This document shows positions 25,975 through 34,122 of a DNA stretch of 35,469 nucleotides, one piece after another (position 1 is the first letter of the stretch; each line of letters opens with the position of its first letter). This DNA is from Acidobacteriota bacterium (GTDB lineage Bacteria > Acidobacteriota > Blastocatellia > HR10 > JACQTD01), in contig JACQTD010000007.1 in assembly GCA_016210985.1 (NCBI GenBank), positions 1 through 35,469 on the forward strand, in the 5' to 3' direction. The notes beneath the pieces are model-generated. The model was not told the origin of the DNA, did not search any database, and worked only from the letters and a program-made list of their open reading frames with translations. The position numbers and the translations under genes are program-made.

Positions 25975-26604
25975 ATGTTAATTGCATTTGAGGGTATTGA
26001 CAGTAGTGGCAAAAGTACTCATGCGACGTTACTCTATCACCGCATCCTCGCCTTGGGTGGTGATGCATTGCTGGTGGCACCGGCATCTGAGGACTATCCG
26101 AGAATCTGCGGACAGATCAAGTCTATTACCCATGACTACTCAAACCGTAACATGGATACTGCGACCGAACTTTTTCTATACCTGGCTAACCTTGCACAGA
26201 GGTATCGAGAGCTGATACAACCGGCTCTCGCTACGTCCCGTGTAGTGATTGCCGATCGCCTTATCGATTCCCTATTTATTCTATCCGTCAAGGGTCGCGA
26301 TATGCCACCACGCTTTGTTCAGCGACTCATCACATTCTGCACAGATGCCTGCCGACCAGATTTGACGGTGATCTGTGACGTACCCGACGTACGACGATCC
26401 TTCGCGGGAAGAGCCTCCTCCCAAGCGATGAGCCGAAAGGAGTCTGAACCCGTGGAATTCCACATCCGCCTGGCTTCTGGTTATCGAGACCTCGCAACTA
26501 GTCGGCGGAGACGATTCCTCGTTCTCGATACACAGACCAAGCCTCAGGAAGAAAACGCGGAGATCGTGTGGCGATCATTCCTGTCACTCGGTGAACATAC
26601 CTAA
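25975..26604 (+). CDS. Thymidylate kinase-like P-loop kinase
   Basis: This is a 209-residue protein starting at ATG 25975. The Walker A motif GIDSSGKST (residues 7-15) matches the TMK type (GxDGxGKST with Asp8-Ser). VVIADRLIDSLF (D94-R95) matches the DRY/DRW substrate motif with Leu in place of the aromatic. A LID-like stretch rich in Arg is near 145-150 (RSFAGRASSQAMSRKESEP). The genuine TMK is presumably elsewhere in the genome, so this copy probably phosphorylates an unusual nucleotide-like substrate. Operon position 5 of 7. Confidence 0.87.
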   Translation: MLIAFEGIDSSGKSTHATLLYHRILALGGDALLVAPASEDYPRICGQIKSITHDYSNRNMDTATELFLYLANLAQRYRELIQPALATSRVVIADRLIDSLFILSVKGRDMPPRFVQRLITFCTDACRPDLTVICDVPDVRRSFAGRASSQAMSRKESEPVEFHIRLASGYRDLATSRRRRFLVLDTQTKPQEENAEIVWRSFLSLGEHT

Positions 26605-26617
26605 GGGAGCAACGCTA

Positions 26618-27322
26618 ATGTTGAACCAAACGCCCTCACGCATCACAACTCTAGCTTGGGAAAGGGCCCTGCGTAGTGAATTCCTAGCTGACACGACCCC
26701 AGACGAGAGCGTAGATCGATTTGCGCAGATACTTCTCGCACTGGGAAAGAGCACTGTCCTTGACGTCGGTTGCGGGAATGGGAGACATTCACTCCTTCTG
26801 GCTCAGAAAGGATTCGATACTTATGCACTCGACATGACAGAGTCTTCGCTTCAGCTTACTCAGGCTCTGCTGAAGCAGCATCAGCTTAGAGCAACTATGA
26901 CAAAGGCCTACATGGAGGAACTGCCCTTCCCAGATGAAACGTTCGACGGACTCCTTGGTTTCTGCGTTTATAATCATGGAGACGGACCACAAGTCCACGC
27001 CTCAATTGTGGAAAGTCAGCGAGTCTTGTGTCGAGGCGGATTCATGTACCTCTGCCTCATGACCCCGCGAGATTTTAGGTACCAACTGGGCAAAAGGGCC
27101 AAGCCTCGAATGCTGATATTCGACCGCGGACCAGAGCGAGGAATACCCCACTATTTTATCTCACGCTTGCAGCTCGAGACGCTGTTCCGGAACTTTTCAA
27201 TTGTGGATTTTAGATTGGAGGAAGAAGAAGCCAATGAGCTAGTCCTGAGAGACTACCTGTGCGGAGCGGGGCAAGGCACTCGTCTAATTAGTCACTATAC
27301 TTTAATCGCGACAAAGAATTGA
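26618..27322 (+). CDS. Class I SAM-dependent methyltransferase
   Basis: This 234-residue protein starts at ATG 26618 (ribosome binding site TAAGGGAGC); the reading frame is also open nine codons upstream. Motif I is VLDVGCGNGRHSLLL (residues 47-61), then acidic post-I TYALDMTESS, and motif-IV-like region FDGLLGFCVYNHGD. The size and motif spacing are those of small-molecule methyltransferases (UbiE/COQ5-like), not DNA methyltransferases. Its last four bases overlap the start of HAD 2, so the two are translationally coupled. Operon position 6 of 7. Confidence 0.88.
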   Translation: MLNQTPSRITTLAWERALRSEFLADTTPDESVDRFAQILLALGKSTVLDVGCGNGRHSLLLAQKGFDTYALDMTESSLQLTQALLKQHQLRATMTKAYMEELPFPDETFDGLLGFCVYNHGDGPQVHASIVESQRVLCRGGFMYLCLMTPRDFRYQLGKRAKPRMLIFDRGPERGIPHYFISRLQLETLFRNFSIVDFRLEEEEANELVLRDYLCGAGQGTRLISHYTLIATKN

Positions 27323-28032
27323 TTCTTGTGTCCCTATTTTCAACGCTGCCGCGATCAACCAAAGGAATCGCATTCGACTTTTGTGGGACCCTTGATGCGG
27401 ATGGCGGGAGTTGGAAAAGGAGGATGTACAGCTTGCTCAAGTCTAACGGAGTCGTAAGGCTCCCTTTGGAGGACTACTCTCCGATTTTTGCGACAGCGAA
27501 CAGATGGATGTTGGAAACTGGCATATGCAAAGAATCCACTTATGCCGACACGGTCAGAACTCACCTCGAGAAGCAACTGGATCTATTAGCTGTTCGCTCC
27601 ATTCAGGATCTGGCTCAGATAACGGGCCAGTTCTGTGCCGACGCAGAACTTGCTATCGCGCGGAATTCGGGTATCCTGAGATCCTTGAGCCGGACCTACC
27701 GCTTGGGTATCGTTTCTAACAATTATGGGAACACACACGGGTGGTGCGTTGGTTTCGGCATAGAAGATTTGCTCGATCCGATTCTCGACTCCACTATCGT
27801 TGGCGCGAGGAAGCCCAATCCAGCGATTTTCGAGAATCTTCTGAGTCGCTGGAACACTAATGGCTCCAGTGTCATATTCGTTGGAGACAATTACGACCTT
27901 GATATCATTGGCGCTAAAGAGGCTGGATTCACAACCGTCTGGATTTCAGCCGAATGTACCGGCCAAACAGCGCGTGCTGCCGATTACATAGTCCCCTCGG
28001 TCTGTGAGCTACCAGCGCTCCTACGGCCCTAG
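27319..28032 (+). CDS. HAD-superfamily hydrolase 2
   Basis: This 237-residue protein starts at TTG 27319 inside the stop of the methyltransferase gene (4-bp overlap). HAD motifs are present: nucleophile in IAFDFCGTLDADGG (D20), LGIVSNN (motif II), VGARKPNPAIFENLL (motif III) and VIFVGDNYDLDIIGAKEAG (motif IV). The position two after the nucleophile is Cys instead of Asp. It is clearly diverged from HAD 1, so the pair is not a recent duplication. Operon position 7 of 7, followed by an IS21-like end remnant. Confidence 0.9.
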   Translation: MILVSLFSTLPRSTKGIAFDFCGTLDADGGSWKRRMYSLLKSNGVVRLPLEDYSPIFATANRWMLETGICKESTYADTVRTHLEKQLDLLAVRSIQDLAQITGQFCADAELAIARNSGILRSLSRTYRLGIVSNNYGNTHGWCVGFGIEDLLDPILDSTIVGARKPNPAIFENLLSRWNTNGSSVIFVGDNYDLDIIGAKEAGFTTVWISAECTGQTARAADYIVPSVCELPALLRP

Positions 28033-28155
28033 CCAACGAGGTCGGTTCGATACTGGGGACACCGCTGTTCCGCGATTTATTTCCCTCGAAGGAGCGACGT
28101 GGGTTCGATAGCACGTCTAATTCGCCGATTTGACGTACACACACTGATGCCATGC

Positions 28156-28200
28156 GTATTCCGGCAAAGCCGGCCACTGATTCCGGAGTGATTCCGGCCG
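28156..28200. mobile_element. IS21-family terminal repeat remnant
   Basis: ATTCCGGCAAAGCCGGCCAC and TGATTCCGGAGTGATTCCGG repeat the GGCCACTGATTCCGG motif that IS21-type ends carry in several copies. No transposase gene (istA/istB) adjoins, so this is only a solo end. The call rests on motif resemblance from memory. Confidence 0.45.
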
Positions 28201-28298
28201 TGTGCATGCATCAGACCCGAGTCGAGTTTTGATTGCGGCGGAATCTAAGGTGCCTGTTCGCTTTATGCTGATCAGATCTCTGAGTCCGCACCCCTGCG

Positions 28299-28745
28299 TT
28301 GCCATTTTTCCATGCCGTGCTGAGAGGCCTGAGACCCTTCTCCCACTCTTACCCTAAGTCGTTGAATACGTTAGGTGACCACCTCCGGAAGAAAAGGCTC
28401 GACCTCGGGCTGCTTCAAAGAGAGGTCGCAGTTCAAATCGGCGTCGACCAGGACACAATTTGGAACTGGGAGAGCAACGCAACCCACCCTGCGTTGCCCC
28501 TAATCCCGAAAGTGATCGAATTCTTGGGTTATGCCCTCTATGTTCGCGCAGCTTGTCAGACTGAGAAACTGTCCCGGTTTCGGAAGACGCGAGGTATGTC
28601 GATCAAAGAGATGGCCGGCCACTTGGGGGTTGACCCATCGACCGTGGCCGGTTGGGAGGCCGAACGGCATAGACCGGGGAGGAGATACCGGAGAAAGATC
28701 AGAGGATTCTTCTCCAATGGCGACTACAGAGAAAATAATACTTGA
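28299..28745 (+). CDS. Double-XRE helix-turn-helix protein, dispersed copy 3
   Basis: This 148-residue protein has the same TTG start as copies 1 and 2. HTH units: SLNTLGDHLRKKRLDLGLLQ REVAVQIGVDQDTIWNWES and EKLSRFRKTRGMSIKEMAGH LGVDPSTVAGWEAE. It carries a C-terminal tail (SNGDYRENNT) not present in the other copies. The homologous DNA starts at the same GCTGATC box as copy 2. It lies between the IS21-like end and the LRR gene. Confidence 0.85.
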   Translation: MPFFHAVLRGLRPFSHSYPKSLNTLGDHLRKKRLDLGLLQREVAVQIGVDQDTIWNWESNATHPALPLIPKVIEFLGYALYVRAACQTEKLSRFRKTRGMSIKEMAGHLGVDPSTVAGWEAERHRPGRRYRRKIRGFFSNGDYRENNT

Positions 28746-28832
28746 CGCTGAACAGATTCTGCTCAAAACCAACCTACACCCTCCTCCTTTCTACGCAAAG
28801 GTACTTACATCACCCAGCACTGGATCCGTGTG

Positions 28833-28860
28833 TTGCAGAAAGGCAAGGTCGGTCTATAAT
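28833..28860 (+). promoter_or_regulatory. Promoter directly before the LRR gene, leaderless configuration
   Basis: TTGCAG (28833-28838), a 16-base spacer and a perfect TATAAT (28855-28860) precede the ATG at 28867 by only six bases. Transcription would start at or within two bases of the ATG, so the mRNA is probably leaderless. No ribosome binding site is present upstream of the ATG. Confidence 0.5.
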
Positions 28861-28866
28861 AAGAGT

Positions 28867-29595
28867 ATGTCTTCCTTCAACATACGCCCGCCTTTTCGAC
28901 CGCAAACGCGAGTGGTTATCGTATGTTTACTGGTGACAGCTGTTCTCGCCTTCATATACGTGGGCCAGATGACGGGGCGAGATATCGCCATTGAGCGTCT
29001 GCTGACTGAATCCGACAGCGTCTCTTCGTCATCCCTGGGTATTGCCGACAGCACTAGCACATCTTGGTACGATTTTTGGCCAGAAAGTTCCTGGCCAAAA
29101 CGACCCTGTAGTAGTCCTGCAGAGTATGAGAGCCTGCTGAATGCGCTGGGAGTAATGCCGGATGGCTTCGGAGAGGTCTTAACAGATGCGATTGAATATA
29201 TTAAGAAACACCCGAGGGATATTTGCGAACTTTACTTAGATGGAGGGTTGTTTTCGGAACTAGGCGCTCCTTCAGAGATCGGGCAGTTTGGTAATGTGTT
29301 ATTCCTACGATTGGATAGCAACCAGCTTCAAGAGTTGCCACCAGAACTTGGCAATCTCACGAAACTGAAGAACCTTGATCTCACGGATAACAATCTTACT
29401 CAACTTCCTGAGGAGATTGGCAACCTCACGCAATTGGAGGAGTTAGACGCGAGCTACAACGAGCTGGAGCGGCTTCCTGAGAAGATGAGAAACCTTTCGA
29501 ACCTCAAATTGCTAGACCTGCGTATGAACAACCTTTCCCGAGAAGAGCGCTTGAGAATTAGAGAATTGCTCCCAGCGACCGACGTGCGTTTCTGA
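28867..29595 (+). CDS. Membrane-anchored leucine-rich repeat protein
   Basis: This 242-residue protein starts at ATG 28867. A single hydrophobic segment (VVIVCLLVTAVLAFIYVG) follows about 17 N-terminal residues, so it is anchored with the bulk outside or in the periplasm. Three full 23-residue LRR units with the pattern LxxLPxELGNLTxLxxLDLxxNxL occupy about residues 135-215, with a partial unit before them (VLFLRLDSNQLQELPPE). The C-terminus is a short helix (EERLRIRELLPATD). It probably mediates protein binding. A perfect 10-bp inverted repeat lies in the coding sequence at 29074-29100. Confidence 0.88.
   Translation: MSSFNIRPPFRPQTRVVIVCLLVTAVLAFIYVGQMTGRDIAIERLLTESDSVSSSSLGIADSTSTSWYDFWPESSWPKRPCSSPAEYESLLNALGVMPDGFGEVLTDAIEYIKKHPRDICELYLDGGLFSELGAPSEIGQFGNVLFLRLDSNQLQELPPELGNLTKLKNLDLTDNNLTQLPEEIGNLTQLEELDASYNELERLPEKMRNLSNLKLLDLRMNNLSREERLRIRELLPATDVRF
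29074..29100. repeat. Perfect 10-bp inverted repeat inside the LRR gene
   Basis: TTTTGGCCAG and CTGGCCAAAA flank a 7-base loop. On either strand the hairpin resembles a terminator stem but lacks a T-tract after it. It encodes the linker just after the membrane anchor. Confidence 0.5.
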
Positions 29596-29653
29596 GAAAA
29601 GGTGCACGAGCCATAATGCGAGGAGATTGATGACGGCTCCAATGGAAAGTAGC

Positions 29654-31129
29654 TTACGGATTGAAAAGCGTTTGTGGATCCTCCCAGTGGTCACGAAAAG
29701 GCGGCAGTCCACCTTGGATTGGCCCACTAAAACACGGCTGGCACCCGCGGGTGCCAGCTGGCGGGAGCGCTCCGCGATATGAAGCACTCTTGTTCAGTTC
29801 ATCAAACGACGCCCTTCTGAAACCGAAGTGTAAGTGCGGGCCAACCGCACATCGGCGACAAATCTTCCCAATCGGATCCCCTTGCTTCACCATCGCATCT
29901 CCGGTCACAGATGTTGGATCTAGGTGCAAATAAAGCGTTGTCACGATATCTCCTGTGGTCCTGGGATTTCGGTCCAGATCATGTTCTAGAACGACGGCCG
30001 CTCCAAATCCGCCCCCTATATCCCGAGCAAACTTTACTTCTCCATCGGCGCTAGCCCTGACAATATCATCGGCGGGGGGCCGAGCATCGAATCCTACATG
30101 CTTAAACGGGTTGCCGCCCGTGGGAGGGTCGCAAGAGGGAGGTCTTGTAGAGCACCTAGGGTACTCCCATTCATCTGCGAAACCATATCCGCTCTGGATC
30201 CAAGGCTCAAACGGATGGACAAATGTCAGCGGTTGATTGATGACCGTCAGAAAGCCGTGGATCGTGCTACCCTCACCGTACTCGCCTACAATTTGACCAG
30301 CGAGATTGATCGCGGAAGCCTCCGTGTAAGAGGCACCCAGGATATCTATTGGGATAGGGGTAGAAATTCCATCATAGAAAAAGCCATGTTCGGTGTTCCC
30401 ATCGGAGTAGCTGCCTACGATCTTCCCCGAGTCGTTAATCCCCAAAGCCCTGGTGCTGGCAGCGCTCGGAACATCGATTGGACTGAACCCCCCACTACGG
30501 AGAAAGCCATGGCGCGAACCACCGGCGTCATATAAACCCACAATATCACCAGCATCATTAATTCTACGGGCTGAACTGAGCGTGGCGCCTGGGTAGTCGA
30601 TGGTCTCAAACTTGGTGCTATCGACTGTGGTTAGGCTTCCATAATAGCGAAATCCGTGGATCGTGCCGGCGGTCTCGTATTGACCGACGATCTGGCCGGA
30701 ATCGTTGATACCCAGCGCAGCACTTGTGGTTGCACCGGGTGGATTGATAGTAAGGAGGTTACCGTTGTCATACAACAAGCCGCGGAACGCATTTCCATCC
30801 CAGTACTCACCAACGATCTGCCCAGACTCATTGATATCGAAGAGGATAGTCTCGTAAAAACCCTGGAAATTGATGGTTGTGAAAGTACCGTTTGGCTCCC
30901 TGAGAAAGCCCTGGCCCTGCTGCCCCTGAAACATTCTGTAGTAACCCACGATCTGGCCGGAATCGATGATTCCGAGGGCTGAGGTAACCGCTGCGCCTGG
31001 GTAATCGATAATGGTAGGGGTGATCCCGACGGCCCCGCTGCGGGGAAGGGCTAAGGGTCGAGATGATGTACCCGCCGACGATATCACATAGAGAGCGATT
31101 AGTATTGATGTGACAATCAAGTTCTTCAC
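29654..31129 (-). CDS. HAF-repeat protein with C-terminal M23 (LytM) peptidase domain
   Basis: The start is GTG 31129 behind GAGAGGAG; a longer frame to 31183 has no ribosome binding site. The protein is about 491 residues with a signal peptide (LIVTSILIALYVISSAG). Six HAF-type repeats with the core NDSGQIVGxY (residues about 50-320) form a presumed propeller. The C-terminal domain has M23 motifs: KHVGFDARP (H and D ligands), a beta stretch VRASADGEVKFARD, and VGPHLHFGF (HxH). Cys pairs CRRC, CSTRPPSC and CQPC surround the M23 domain and may form disulfides. It probably acts on peptidoglycan or pseudo-substrates outside the cell. Confidence 0.87.
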   Translation of the reverse strand: MKNLIVTSILIALYVISSAGTSSRPLALPRSGAVGITPTIIDYPGAAVTSALGIIDSGQIVGYYRMFQGQQGQGFLREPNGTFTTINFQGFYETILFDINESGQIVGEYWDGNAFRGLLYDNGNLLTINPPGATTSAALGINDSGQIVGQYETAGTIHGFRYYGSLTTVDSTKFETIDYPGATLSSARRINDAGDIVGLYDAGGSRHGFLRSGGFSPIDVPSAASTRALGINDSGKIVGSYSDGNTEHGFFYDGISTPIPIDILGASYTEASAINLAGQIVGEYGEGSTIHGFLTVINQPLTFVHPFEPWIQSGYGFADEWEYPRCSTRPPSCDPPTGGNPFKHVGFDARPPADDIVRASADGEVKFARDIGGGFGAAVVLEHDLDRNPRTTGDIVTTLYLHLDPTSVTGDAMVKQGDPIGKICRRCAVGPHLHFGFRRASFDELNKSASYRGALPPAGTRGCQPCFSGPIQGGLPPFRDHWEDPQTLFNP

Positions 31130-31282
31130 GCAGTCACTCCTCTCTGGATGTTGGGAATCGGTTCCTACAATACGATAACGCATCCGACAGGCGGATTTCC
31201 CGGAGGCGTGAAGATTATTTTGTCAGGCGTGCCAGCCTGTGGATGAGGGTAGAGATAGCAGGATGGTCATCCGATCAAGGTC

Positions 31283-34066
31283 TTAACCCTTCCCCACGAG
31301 CACAAACGGCGCCCAGAAGTAAGGAAACCGGTGGAGCGGCCTTCCGGACCGGATCATGTCGCGCTTCGCCTCCCGCAGCGCGTCGGCTTTGCTCTTGCCA
31401 GTTCGCAAGTGCCTGTAGAAACTCTTCATAAGCTCGGCCGTCGATGAATCTCGCACGTTCCATAAGCTTACCAGAACCGAAGGCGCGCCGGCGTACATGA
31501 ACGCCCGGGTGAGCCCGACCATTCCTTCCCCGCGAACCAACTTTCCGAGCCCTGTCTGGCATGCCGAGAGTGTTACCAAATCCGCATGGAGTTCTAGGTT
31601 GAAGATCTCGTTCATTGTCAGCACGCCGTCCTCATCCTCGCCTTCGGTGGAAAGCGAAAGAACTATGCCTGACAGCGCCGGGAACTCCTCGTCGATCACC
31701 GCGTGCGTCGCGAAATGGATGAAATCGAAATCGGTCAATCGCTCGCGTTTGAAAGAGGTTTCGGTGGCTGCGCCGCCTACATAGAGCTTGGCAGTTCCTC
31801 TGGGATAGAGCGCGGCGATACCCTTGACTTCCTCTTTGGCAAATCGAAGCGGTTCGAAATTCACCCCGCGCTCCTCAAATCCACCTCGAACGATATCAGC
31901 GAGGCGAGTATGGCTGCTCGCTCGACGCCGGGCATTCCCTTTCGGTCGAAACTGTGGGTCGGCATAAGCAAGGAGGCGACGCCGGCCATCCCGGGGAGTC
32001 CGGCTTCGGCTGGCCAAGACGCCCAGCACCGTGGCTGAGGAGATGGTGCTCATCGTGTGTGTTGTCAATAAGTAGTCCGGCAGAGTTGCTCTGCCACCCC
32101 GCTTGCCCTTGATAAGGGTCTCAAATGGCAAGTAATGAAGTATGCCGTCCGGCACAATGACCAAATTCTCGAACTTGTCCAGCAACTCATCGGCTGGTCG
32201 TAGCAGCATTCCATATAGGTTGCGGGAGGTGGCGTAGCACCGCTCAAATGCCTTTTTGTCTGCCGTCGGGGACGCGAGAAGTTTCCGGAATCGATCAATA
32301 TCCCGTTTGATACTCTCCCGTCCGGGCAGCTTGTACATCTGGCATCGGTCCTTCGTGACGGCCCATAGATATGAGCCTTCCTCGCCGAGCAGGTACTCGA
32401 CGAGTAGCGTCTTCTCGTCCAGCACGTCGCGCTGGACTCGTGTCAGGTCATAGGGCTCAGGGTACTGGATATCGGCATAGGCCGGATGGTTCAGTCGTAT
32501 CCGTTCCCGAAAGTCCTCAAGCCGCTCCTCCACACGGGCCAGAGCGCTCTCCATCCTGGCCGTTTCCGCTCGGCCAACATTCTCCTTGAATAGCGCCCTT
32601 CGAATCCTTGTAATCTGGTCTTGGATGACCCGCTCTTCCTGCAAGACCTCGGCCGGGAGTCCCCGCTGGATGCGCACTCTCCCCTCGGCGAGCAGATCGA
32701 CAAGCGCCCTTGCCCTGGCTTGTTCCGCATAACTGAAAGCTTGGGCCGCATGATTTCCGCTCCCGCTTTCCCGGTGGAGTTTGAACAGGAGCCCGATGAC
32801 TCGCTCGAAGGTCAATTGCCTTGTCTGCCAGAAGCCGATCTTCCGCTCCTCGGACAGCGTTTCAATCCGCACCTCTTGAACGGACTCGATTGCCCGGCCG
32901 TAATTCTCCAGCGCCCGGTTCGTCTCACCCAGAGCTTCATAGCAACTGGCCAGTGCCGAGAAAATGTTGGACTTGAGTTCGGGAGAGAGGCTGGCGCCGC
33001 CTGTCTCCAGCGCACGCCCGAGATACTCGACAGATTCTTTGTAATCGCCGAGTTGGAGGTAGTCGGCTCCGAGCTCCGCGAGGGCCGAAGCCTGCAAGAC
33101 TTGGAGGCCAATCTCCTCGCCCAGGATTAGGGCCTGTCCGTGATGTCCAATGGCGGCTTCGGCTCGACCCCGGCTGCGTTCGAGGCTTCCCAAATTGATA
33201 AGACTCTTGGCGATCAACCTCCGGGTCCCCAATCGCTGGCTTGTTTCCAGCGCCTCTCGAAGCGCGGAAAGCGCCAGATCGTATTGCCGCTCCCGCTGGT
33301 AGAGGGCGCCTATGTCGGTTAACACATCGACTAGGTAGGCCGGATTGTAATCCTCTAGATCGGGAATACGCCCGATCCTGACAGCCTCTTTCAGGTACGC
33401 AAGAGCCTTGCCGGAGTTTCCAGAAGCGGCTTCCAAAGCAGCGAGGTGCTGGAGCGCCCGCGTCTGTTCCATCGCCTGGCGCTCAGGCGGAGGGTTGACT
33501 TCGTTTTCCTTCCGGACTCTCTCGTACCCTTTCCGAAGGTACTTCATGGCCCGTGAGTAATCACCCGTGGCGAAATGCACTACGCCGATATTGATGAGCG
33601 TCCTGCCGAGCGGGTTATCGTAGTCGTCTCCGATAGCAAGTTCCGATCTCTTCAAGTGCGTCAGTGCCTTGTCATACTCTCCCTTGAGATACAGCACGCG
33701 GCCTATCTGGGTGAGTGCATCAGTTCCCGACGGATCCACGGTGCCTGCCATGTCGAGCGACAGGGCCTCCTGAAACAGGACAAGGGCTTGGTTCAATTCG
33801 TCCAGGTACAGGTAACACAAGGCCTCCATCTTGAGGGCCGAGCTAGGCAAATGCTCAGGGAGCTGGCTTGAAATCACATCGGCGAGTTCATAGGCCTCAC
33901 GGAGTCGTTCCTTCCCTCTCGCATAATCGCCACCATAGAAGAGTGCGAGACCTTGCCGGTAGACTCTCCAAAACTCATCCGCTTCAGACTCGTCTTGAAG
34001 GTGTGAGGACCCGCTGATCGCCAGAGCTGCCATAAGAAAACCCGCAAGTACAGTTTTGGTTATCAT
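31283..34066 (-). CDS. Exported TPR protein with CHAT protease-like domain
   Basis: This 927-residue protein starts at ATG 34066 with a signal peptide (LAGFLMAALAISGSS). About residues 30-430 are tetratricopeptide repeats (ALTQIGRVLYLKGEYDKALT, ALENYGRAIESVQE). A helical linker follows (AFSYAEQARARALVDLLAEG RVRIQR). The CHAT domain ends the protein with catalytic His in FIHFATHAV (about 788) and Cys in LVTLSACQTGLG (about 836), the separase/caspase-like dyad. It is the third gene of the sigma / anti-sigma operon, 56 bp after the anti-sigma stop. CHAT-TPR proteins act as proteases or scaffolds in stress or cell-death systems; the substrate is unknown. Confidence 0.93.
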   Translation of the reverse strand: MITKTVLAGFLMAALAISGSSHLQDESEADEFWRVYRQGLALFYGGDYARGKERLREAYELADVISSQLPEHLPSSALKMEALCYLYLDELNQALVLFQEALSLDMAGTVDPSGTDALTQIGRVLYLKGEYDKALTHLKRSELAIGDDYDNPLGRTLINIGVVHFATGDYSRAMKYLRKGYERVRKENEVNPPPERQAMEQTRALQHLAALEAASGNSGKALAYLKEAVRIGRIPDLEDYNPAYLVDVLTDIGALYQRERQYDLALSALREALETSQRLGTRRLIAKSLINLGSLERSRGRAEAAIGHHGQALILGEEIGLQVLQASALAELGADYLQLGDYKESVEYLGRALETGGASLSPELKSNIFSALASCYEALGETNRALENYGRAIESVQEVRIETLSEERKIGFWQTRQLTFERVIGLLFKLHRESGSGNHAAQAFSYAEQARARALVDLLAEGRVRIQRGLPAEVLQEERVIQDQITRIRRALFKENVGRAETARMESALARVEERLEDFRERIRLNHPAYADIQYPEPYDLTRVQRDVLDEKTLLVEYLLGEEGSYLWAVTKDRCQMYKLPGRESIKRDIDRFRKLLASPTADKKAFERCYATSRNLYGMLLRPADELLDKFENLVIVPDGILHYLPFETLIKGKRGGRATLPDYLLTTHTMSTISSATVLGVLASRSRTPRDGRRRLLAYADPQFRPKGNARRRASSHTRLADIVRGGFEERGVNFEPLRFAKEEVKGIAALYPRGTAKLYVGGAATETSFKRERLTDFDFIHFATHAVIDEEFPALSGIVLSLSTEGEDEDGVLTMNEIFNLELHADLVTLSACQTGLGKLVRGEGMVGLTRAFMYAGAPSVLVSLWNVRDSSTAELMKSFYRHLRTGKSKADALREAKRDMIRSGRPLHRFPYFWAPFVLVGKG

Positions 34067-34122
34067 CCGCTCAGTCTTCGCACCCGACGCGCTGGCTTGC
34101 TGACTCGGCAGCGAGACAATGT

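Noticed and set aside
28040-28150. GGGGACACC-containing segment as an IS200-type (REP-associated) end
   Set aside because: Only a short resemblance; no transposase and no paired ends were found.
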